Shown here piece after piece: positions 56,341 through 64,000 of a stretch of 64,000 bases of DNA. The number at the start of each line of letters is the position of its first letter. Position 1 is the stretch's first letter. Made by a program: the position numbers and the translations under genes. The notes under the pieces are model-generated. The model did no database searches, had not been told where the DNA came from, and worked only from the letters and a program-made list of their open reading frames with translations. The stretch is from assembly GCA_021234155.1 (NCBI GenBank), contig JAJEKV010000027.1:2847167-2911166 (forward strand), given 5' to 3'. The DNA is from Isoetes taiwanensis. Lineage: Eukaryota; Streptophyta; Lycopodiopsida; Isoetales; Isoetaceae.

Positions 56341-58639
56341 TTGAAGACGGAGTAGCGCTGGTATCCTGGCAATAGAGAAGTTTTGGAAATGTACGCACTG
56401 AAGCATTGTTGGAAATAGAGCAGGAAAAGTTGCAGCAGGAAAGGGATTTCAATAGGAATTTCAAAACTATTGCAAATGCATGGCATAAAATTGCACGCAA
56501 CTTCTCAAGTGATGGTGAATAATGTTTTATAACTTTTGTTCTCAAATTCTAGATTTACTTTGAGTTCTAAGTTTTGGATGTCTTTCTTGCAGGTTCTCAG
56601 TAGGATCTAAGAAGATTGCAGGAGAGTAGGTTAGAGCTTATCTGGCTTGGAGAAAACTAAAAAGACTAGTAATTGCACTGATCAGTAGTTAGAATAATGA
56701 GTTTAGAGGAAACAACTTGGATGTTAGCAGGTGGCACTTTCTTTGCCGATGATTTTTAGGGGCCAACAAATGTTTTCAGATGGAAATTTAAGTGCGATGA
56801 TGGAAAATAATGAAGAGGAAGACCTGCAGTTAGTTCAACAAATCCAAGATCTAAACTTACTTGTAGAACAAGAGTTGTTGTCATTAGAAGATAGGTGGTG
56901 GGTCAAACCAAGGAGCTTCACTTGGTTTGACAAGTTCATGATGGGTTACTACGATGATTCAAGGTTGAAACAAAACTTTCGGATGAAGAAAGATACATTT
57001 TTTTGGTTATGTGCAAGGTTGGAACACGATGTTCAAAAATGTAATACTAACTTTCGTGATGCAGTTCCACATTAGAGTTGGATGTACATTCTATAAGCTT
57101 TTTAGAGGTGTTGACTTTTTGGTCCTTTTGGAGAAGTTTGGGATAGGCGTCAGTACTGCCCATAAATTTTTTGTAGAAACTTGTAGAGTCTGCTCTAACT
57201 TCAATGATGTAATCAGATTTCCGGTTGGCGAGGGTATGCAACAAATTATCAATGGATTTGCTCTTGTTTCTAAGATTCCTAATGTTTGTAGGACTCTTGA
57301 TTGTACACATTTGGAGATCTTGCAACATCCCAACCGGGGCAGATTATTATGATAGAAAACAGAGATTTAGCATAATTTTACAAGTTGTTTGTGATAGTAA
57401 CCACAGATTTCTTGATATTAACATTGGATATCCTGGAAGTGTTCACGACTCAAGGGTTTGGAAGAACTCATGCATTCGTCAAAGGATTCAAAACTGTGAA
57501 ATTATGCAAGAACCAGTAGTTACCATCAATTTTGGTCTACAAGTGAAACCTATTTTGTTGGCTGATAAGGGGTATACATGCAGCCCATGGCTTCTCGTCT
57601 CTTTTTTTGACAAGGTAGGACGAGTGCATACGGTTGTTGAACGGGAATTCAACAAAGAACTCGGAAAGGCTCGTGTTGTTTATTGAGCAATCCTTTGGTA
57701 TATTGAAAGGAAAGTTTAAGATTTTGGACAGGAAAATGAAGATGAAACCAATATATGCCAATATTACCGCGCATGCATGTTGTATATTGCATAATGTTCT
57801 CATTGATATAGGTGAAGCAGATGTGAATGCAGAAGTATAGAAGAACTTGAGGCCGAAAGGTTGGCTAGACATGCTCAAAACATAGTTGGAGGTCTGCATA
57901 TACCAGCAGTAATACCGGAGGGTCCTCTTGAAGAGGCTAAATTTTTTAGGAGAAGAATTAAGAAAGTCCATTTCTGAATATCTTATCCTCAATTTTTGAA
58001 GATGGTAATATTTTTCGCAAGCATTAGCAAAGCCTTTGTGCTTTTTCTGAAGTGCTCTAACTTTAGATATGTTTTGCATATTTACAGATGGGGACACTTG
58101 TCTCAGACTCAGGTTTAATTCAGATCCATTTAATCTTTGCTTCTTTTTCTGATATCTGTAGCATTAATCTATGGCATGATTTTCTAAACAATTTACTACA
58201 TACTATTCTGCACCTACAAATACAGTGGCTTTTGGTTTATTATATTTGCATGTAATACATTAAATGCAGATGGCAGATTATAGACTCGTTTCCTTCTGAC
58301 ATTATATAGCCTGAATACAGAAGCTCCATAAGTAGTAATGCAGATTATACCTCATACTTGTTCAATCATAAAGAAATAGGAAGATGGTCACTGCATTGGA
58401 ATTTACATCTGAATGCTAGTGCATATTTAGTTGCATGATTGAGTAACAGATTGGGTGCATAAGGCAAATGAACAGAATCCACTTTGCATGATTTTCAGTT
58501 GGCTTTACTACCTGTATTTCAAAGGTATAGATGCTGATCAGTCATGTCAAGTTTGCAGAATCAATGTTCAGGTTCATATGTTGTTTGCTTCTTTTCATAC
58601 TAGCTATATGCTGATAAATATCGTCCTTTACTTTCGCAG
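55792..58639. repeat. tandem duplication, unit A (2.85 kb)
   Basis: The unit starts AATCCACCACACCGTGCCGC inside the LINE and ends CTTTACTTTCGCAG. It is followed directly by unit B with the same start. It holds the 5' part of the second LINE and one PIF/Harbinger gene. Length 2,848. Confidence 0.9.
56697..57977 (+). CDS. PIF/Harbinger (HARBI1-like) transposase, copy A
   Basis: ATG to TGA is 1,281 bases, a multiple of three, yet frames shift several times inside. Readable parts: an acidic N-terminus (MENNEEEDLQLVQQIQDLN), the helical FWLCARLEHDVQKCN segment, FPVGEGMQQIINGF, and DDE motifs LDCTHLEI (first Asp), GYPGSVHDSRVWKNS (second Asp) and IEQSFGILKGKFKIL (Glu). A C-terminal NITAHACCILHN follows. 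This is the HARBI1-type DDE_Tnp_4 nuclease, which cuts and pastes elements with TIRs and 3-bp TTA/TAA duplications. No Myb-like partner gene or TIR pair was found. Disruptions include a stop in the AEV tail, where copy B reads through. Confidence 0.75.
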
Positions 58640-59544
58640 AATCCACCATCCACCACACTGGTGCCGCCCCCCTGGTTCTCCTGTCTACAAGTGAAGCGGC
58701 TGGAGGACGGCCACTGTGCTAGCCCATTGCAAATGACCAGGTCAAAGACACTGCCCAGCAACAGCAGCTGCCGGCCATACTGTGTCACCTGGCTGTCATC
58801 TGACGCCCTTGGCCAAACCATCTCTGCGGGGTCCATTTGCAACACATCCTCAGCTAGAGGTGCGAATTTTGGGATCTGCTCTGCCCCTGTGCACGCATTG
58901 AAATCTCCAAGCAACATGACCTTGCCCAATTGTCTGTACTGCTGTATATCATCATATAGATCGACATAGGGCTCCTGCCTGTCCACATCCAAGTGCGTGT
59001 GGTAAAAGTTGCTCTCAGCATGTAGGAAGTAGCAAGCCGCCACAAAGAGAGGGTTGCCATCGTTGTTCTGCACTCGTACCCACAGGTATCTGTTGTGCCT
59101 GTCTGCCTTGCACAGGGAGACCGATTGGGCCAAGGCTGTTTGGTAGTAACACACAATTCCTCCGTGTCCTCGTTTCTCGGTGCACTCATTGAAGACGGAG
59201 TAGCGCTGGTATCCTGGCAATAGAGAAGTTTTGGAAATGTACGCACTGAAGCATTGTTGGAAATAGAGCAGGAAAAGTTGCAGCAGGAAAGGGATTTCAA
59301 TAGGAATTTCAAAACTATTGCAAATGCATGGCATAAAATTGCACGCAACTTCTCAAGTGATGGTGAATAATGTTTTATAACTTTTGTTCTCAAATTCTAG
59401 ATTTACTTTGAGTTCTAAGTTTTGGATGTCTTTCTTGCAGGTTCTCAGTAGGATCTAAGAAGATTGCAGGAGAGTAGGTTAGAGCTTATCTGGCTTGGAG
59501 AAAACTAAAAAGACTAGTAATTGCACTGATCAGTAGTTAGAATA

Positions 59545-60825
59545 ATGAGTTTAGAGGAAACAACTTGGATGTTAGCAGGGCAGACTTTGCCGATGATTTT
59601 TAGGGGCCAACAAATGTTTTCAGATGGAAATTTAAGTGCGATGATGGAAAATAATGAAGAGGAAGACCTGCAGTTAGTTCAACAAATCCAAGATCTAAAC
59701 TTACTTGTAGAACAAGAGTTGTTGTCATTAGAAGATAGGTGGTGGGTCAAACCAAGGAGCTTCACTTGGTTTGACAAGTTCATGATGGGTTACTACGATG
59801 ATTCAAGGTTGAAACAAAACTTTCGGATGAAGAAAGATATATTTTTTTGGTTATGTGCAAGGTTGGAACACGATGTTCAAAAATGTAATACTAACTTTCG
59901 TGGATGCGCCCACATTAGAGTTGGATGTACATTCTATAAGCTTTTTAGAGGTGTTGACTTTTTGGTCCTTTTGGAGAAGTTTGGGATAGGCGCCAAGATC
60001 GCCCATAAATTTTTTGTAGAAACTTGTAGAGCAGTGCTTCTAACTTCAATGATGTAATCAGATTTCGGTTGGCGAGGGTATGCAACAAATTATCAATGGA
60101 TTTGCTCTTGTTTCTAAGATTCCTAATGTTTGTAGGACTCTTGATTGTACACATTTGGAGATCTTGCAACATCCCAACCGGGGCAGATTATTATGATAGA
60201 AAACAGAGATTTAGCATAATTTTACAAGTCGCTTTGTGATAGTAACCACAGCATTTCTTGATATTAACATTGGATATCCCGAAGTGTTCACGACTCAAGG
60301 GTTTGGAAGAACTCATGCATTCACCAAAGGATTCAAAAACGTGAAATTATGCAAGAACCAAAGAGTTACCATCAATTTTGGTCTACAAGTGAAACCTATT
60401 TTGTTGGTCGATAAGGGGTATACATGCGACCCATGGCTTCTCGCCTCTTTTCTTGACAAGGTAGGACGAGTGCATACATCTGGTTGTTGAACGGAATTCA
60501 ACAAAGAACTCCGGAAAGGCTCGTGTTGTTTATTGAGCAATCCTTTGGTATATTGAAAGGAAAGTTTAAGATTTTGGACAGGAAAATGAAGATGAAACCA
60601 ATATATGCCAATATTACCGCGCATGCATGTTGTATATTGCATAATATTCTCATTGATATAGGTGAAGCAGATGTGAATGCAGAACTAGAAGAACTTGAGG
60701 CCGAAAGGTTGGCTAGACATGCTCAAAACATAGTCGGAGGTCTGCATATACCAGCAGTAATACCGGAGGGTCCTCTTGAAGAGGCTGAATTTTTTAGGAG
60801 AAGAATTAAGAAAGTCCATTTCTGA
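59545..60825 (+). CDS. PIF/Harbinger (HARBI1-like) transposase, copy B
   Basis: Also 1,281 bases from ATG to TGA. The first 170 codons are open (MSLEETTWMLAG to the FFVETCRAV region). The C-terminal 113 codons are open as well and hold IEQSFGILKGKFKILDRK, NITAHACCILHNILID and ELEELEAERLARHAQ. Between them, shifts disrupt the second Asp region (GYPEVFTTQG, where copy A reads GYPGSVHDSR). Each copy is intact at positions where the other is broken, mostly at CAG/CTG-type sites. The true gene may therefore be less damaged than this sequence shows. Confidence 0.75.
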
Positions 60826-61022
60826 ATATCTTATCCTCAATTTTTGAAGATGGTAAAATTTTTCGCAAGCATTAGCAAAGCCTTTGTGCTTTTTCTGAAG
60901 TGCTCTAACTTTAGATATGTTTTGCATATTTACAGATGGGGACACTTGTCTCAGACTCAGGTTTAATTCAGATCCATTTAATCTTTGCTTCTTTTTCTGA
61001 TATCTGTAGCATTAATCTATGG

Positions 61023-61597
61023 CAATGTTGTTAAGTACGTCAAAATCCGTACCTTTAAAAAACGTTTTTTAAGATTTTTTGAAGATTTTTAAAATTTTTG
61101 AAAAAAATCTTTAAAAACGTATTTCATATAAAATACGTTAAAAATATTCAAAATCCTTTAAAATCTTTAAAAATCCTTAAAAATCTTTAAAAATCTTTAA
61201 AAATTCTTAGACTATGATTTTGTTTATCCAAATATATAATATTCTTGAACTTATTTATCCTTGTATATGAAATTCTTTACCTCTATAATAATAATTTTCT
61301 GAACTTTCTTAAGAGTTGCATGACAAAACAACTATAATATCTTTGAACTTGAACTTAATACTTTCTAATAGCAGCATAAACTTTTGATTTACTTGTTGGC
61401 ATGCTACGTCTTGTAACTTAGCAAAAATGTGCATTTTAACCATAGCAAATAATATATCCAATAAAACAATGCAAAGAATGTGCAATTTTGTTTTTTATTT
61501 TTTTTTGGCCATACCAAATCATAAAAATCCTTTAAAAAACGTGAGGATTTTTATAAAGGTACTTTAAAAATAAAAAACGGGTTTTTTAACAACATTG
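61023..61597. mobile_element. 575-bp hAT-type MITE
   Basis: Inverted ends CAATGTTGTTAA and TTAACAACATTG are flanked by ATCTATGG at 61,015-61,022 and 61,598-61,605. Unit A keeps the empty site, a single ATCTATGG at 58,167-58,174. The 8-bp duplication and the CA...TG ends indicate hAT. The interior is AT-rich with AAATCTTTAAAAA repeats and no ORF; sub-terminal inverted text (AAAAAACGTTTTTTAAGA against CCTTTAAAAAACG) is visible. Confidence 0.9.
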
Positions 61598-62606
61598 ATC
61601 TATGGCATGATTTTCTAAACAATTTACTACATACTATTCTGCACCTACAAATACAGTGGCTTTTGGTTTATTATATTTGCATGTAATATATTAAATGCAG
61701 ATGGCAGATTATAGACTCGTTTCCTTCTGACATTATATAGCCTGAATACAGAAGCTCCATAAGTAGTAATGCAGATTATACCTCATACTTGTTCAATCAT
61801 AAAGAAATAGGAAGATGGTCACTGCATTGGAATTTACATCTGAATGATAGTGCATATTTAGTTGCATGATTGAGTAACAGATTGGGTGCATAAGGCAATT
61901 GAACAGAATCCACTTTGCATGATTTTCAGTTGGCTTTACTACCTGTATTTCAAAGGTATAGATGCTGATCAGTCATGTCAAGTTTGCAGAATCAATGTTC
62001 AGGTTCATATGTTGTTTGCTTCTTTTCATACTAGCTATATGCTGATAAATATCCTTTACTTTCGCAGATACTAGGTATGTCTACAACTGTTATGGTCACA
62101 GACAAAAAGATTCAGATAACTGATGAGATTTTTGTTCATGCCATCATCTGTGTAAGTTTATGAATTTCTGAGATATCTCAGCCAAGCATGGGTGTGCTAT
62201 CTTAAAATAGAGTAGTGCTCAATTATTCCTTGGGCAGGATAGTGGAATAACTTGTGAAGCAAGCAAGCTTTGGAAAATTATCTGTGCATGTCTAAGAGAT
62301 AACCAAACAGTTAACCTAACTTAACTTAATGGCGAGTGGGAAATGGCCCTGAGTTTACTAAAAATTCTCTTGCTGAAATATCGACCTTGAAATTAAGTAA
62401 GAAATTTTGATGGACAAAAACAATATATATTATTATATAGGCTATGGCATATCTTTCATGGCGGATCCATTCACCTTCTCAGAAAGGAGTTCAGGTCTAG
62501 TTGATAATGAGTCGATTGGCAAAGCTTTTTTCACCTTTTGAAACACACATGTTTTTAAAAAATTAGCAACTCAACATAGATTTTAGGGCAGAAAGGGAAG
62601 ACATAC

Positions 62607-63396
62607 TGGCAATGGTTTTCTTGCTAAAGTGGCAGTTCCAAAGCCACCCAAAGCAGCTCCAATTACAATGTAAGAAGCAAGATTCTCTGGCAATTTGACT
62701 GTGGAGATCTGTTTTAAAAATATCAACATTTATGATGATAGTAGAATAGAATAGAATAGTAAATAGTGTGATAATTAAATTGAATTGATTTTTATCGTCC
62801 ACCGAGATCACGATGAGGATATAATGAAGAATAAATAAATAAAATAAAATATTGATATATGGTTACCTCTTCAAGAAACTTCCTATGCTTGCCAAACAGA
62901 ACAGCATCGGGAGAGACGCTATTTCCATCCATTTCTTTGGAAGCAGCCTTGAGGTCCTCAATTGGGGACCATAGCTCTTTTACTCGAAGACCCGCAGCAA
63001 TTCGATCCCGATCTTGAGACATTGGACTGGGCCAAGTTGCTCGTCTAGCTATTTTCTGTTCTTCTACAAATGAAGTAGATTTTTTTGACACAAATCAACA
63101 GTGCAAATCGAGATAATGAAGCCGAAAAATCACGGCAGAAGCAACAAACCTGTAATCTCAGCCTTCGCAGCAGAATTTAAGCCTAAAATGGATGCAGAAA
63201 GGAGACCCAGTACTGCCCTTCTTGTTGCCCCTTCAAAGGGGCTTGTTTGCCTGGGAGCAGGATTTGAAATGGCAGAAACAAGCCACTCCTTCCTATGGGA
63301 TCGATGGGCATTATAGGCTGGCCGACATTTCTGAAGAGAGTAGAATGTGGAAAGATTACTAGATACGGCCAAAGGTCCGGCATTAGCTGCTGCCAT
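62607..63396 (-). CDS. thylakoid-targeted protein with C-terminal membrane segment
   Basis: Three minus-strand exons join in frame: 63,396-63,150, 63,063-62,867 and 62,708-62,607 (donors GTTTGT, GTAACC and GTATGT; acceptors TTGTAG and AAACAG). I chose the ATG at 63,396 (MAAANAGPLAVSSN) because a Ser/Arg-rich plastid transit region follows; an in-frame ATG lies 19 codons upstream. TRRAVLGLLSASILGLNSAA and KAE (63,210-63,155) form a twin-arginine thylakoid signal with an A-x-A-like cleavage site. The mature part is charged (EEQKIARRATWPSPMSQDRD, RVKELWSPIEDLKAASKEMD), and exon 3 encodes a hydrophobic span, ASYIVIGAALGGFGTATLA. The protein may continue in a fourth exon or end after 8 more codons in the unspliced reading. 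I do not recognise the family. Confidence 0.6.
62740..62815 (-). mobile_element. 5'-truncated LINE tail in an intron
   Basis: Minus-strand TCGGTGGACGATAAAAATC is followed after about 40 bases by TATTCTATTCTATTC. This is the same 3' end as the LINE at 53.0 kb. It lies between exons 2 and 3 of the thylakoid-protein gene. Confidence 0.5.
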
Positions 63397-63826
63397 ATCT
63401 GGTCTGCCTTGAGCTTTTGATCCGGTGATGTGGAAGCTAAGGTCATCTGACATGGAGGGCTGACGTGGTTGGTGGAAATTGAAATGGAATTTTTTGGGTC
63501 GAAAACTACTTCCTTTGCATCCACGATATCTCAAAAAATCAAAAGGACTTTATCGAAGTTCTTTCTAAATACTTAGTAAGATTCATGTTTCAAGCCTCAT
63601 CCAAGTTTGTTTCTTAGCATGCTGTCTGCTTGTTCTGCTCAATTACCACAACATAGGTCTTTCCGTTTCCTTTCCTACTTATTAACCAAACCAGACCTAC
63701 TAGTTGCAGATCTCTGCCATCAAGCTGTTGCAAATGATATTAAAACTAAGTTTGTATATTGGTGATTCGCGTGTATACATATCATTCATCCTCAGATGTT
63801 CAAAAACAAAAACTATTCTTTTCTTA

Positions 63827-64000
63827 CTACAGCTTTAGAGCAGCAATTGCTTCTTGCTTAAAATCCATTCGCAAGCTTAATATCCTGCGAACTTCAGCTG
63901 GTGTCAATCTCCATGTCATTGGTCCTGAATTTTCACCCCAGTAATCCAGGATTTCTGATACTTTCTCAAGGTTTAAGATAGTGGCCATTTGAGTCAGGCG
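63827..64000 (-). CDS. C-terminal coding end of an unrecognised gene (partial)
   Basis: An open minus-strand frame runs from the window edge to TAG at 63,827-63,829. It reads [40 protein letters not shown], then [11 protein letters not shown]. The text is well structured, ends cleanly and lies about 430 bases upstream of the thylakoid-protein gene on the same strand. It is probably the last exon of a host gene that continues beyond the window. Any acceptor would lie within the first codons or outside. No family is recognised. Confidence 0.45.
   Translation of the reverse strand, partial: RLTQMATILNLEKVSEILDYWGENSGPMTWRLTPAEVRRILSLRMDFKQEAIAALKL

Larger units (their letters stand above)
58640..62067. 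repeat. tandem duplication, unit B (3.43 kb with MITE)
   Basis: Same order as unit A. It is 3,428 bases long, or 2,845 after removing the 575-bp MITE and one 8-bp duplication, almost exactly unit A's length. Flanks are nearly identical (56,340-56,730 against 59,200-59,570, and the 3' noncoding part). The coding parts differ at many CAG/CTG-type sites. Confidence 0.9.

Overview
This window is nuclear DNA of a land plant. The evidence is GT-AG introns, plant-type LINEs, Ty3/gypsy, hAT (DUF659), PIF/Harbinger, CACTA-like and Helitron remains, a degraded PLS-type PPR gene, pieces of a GTE (BET) factor, and a gene whose product carries a plastid transit region and a twin-arginine thylakoid signal. 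The long, transposon-filled gaps and the PPR and DUF7869 types would suit a fern or another seed-free plant, but that placement is inference.

Layout. At 2.3-5.7 kb (minus) lies a decayed multi-exon gene. It combines a Lys/Glu-rich linker, a ParB-like domain and a beta-class-like DNA methyltransferase domain. At 8.7-11.45 kb (plus) lies a decayed DUF7869-type gene, divergently oriented. Between them, at 5.73-8.23 kb, are hairpins and many copies of a 24-bp perfect palindrome made of CAAATGGCGCCA and its reverse complement. From 11.5 to 20.3 kb there are simple repeats, hAT pieces, a Ty3/gypsy RT-RNase H piece, a tRNA-type SINE and a PPR relic. A DUF4602 (FSAF1/C1orf131-like) gene copy sits at 20.6-21.8 kb (minus), and an inverted, independently damaged copy at 33.9-35.2 kb (plus).

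From 24.3 to 30.4 kb there is an unrecognised 290-aa ORF, followed by a LINE whose 5' half is inverted relative to its 3' half, as expected from twin priming; a 281-bp MITE sits inside it. At 32-33.9 kb are a pogo-like fragment and unassigned exons. A 6.2-kb CACTA-like element without a transposase (37,343-43,561) has a 3-bp target duplication and holds an array of 1.13-kb repeats. At 44-48 kb a Helitron fragment is followed by GTE exons and by exons of an unrecognised gene on the other strand.

From 53.0 to 62.07 kb a second LINE is followed by a 2.85-kb tandem duplication carrying two copies of a PIF/Harbinger transposase gene. The second copy holds a 575-bp hAT-type MITE, and the first keeps the empty site. 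The right end (62.6-64.0 kb) has the only clearly gene-like host loci: a three-exon thylakoid-targeted protein gene and the last coding part of another gene, both on the minus strand.

Most interesting are the ParB-methyltransferase gene beside the palindrome array, and the concentration of differences between repeat copies at CAG/CTG sites. The latter looks more like base-calling error at CHG-methylated cytosines than real mutation, so some apparent pseudogenes here may be less broken than they look.
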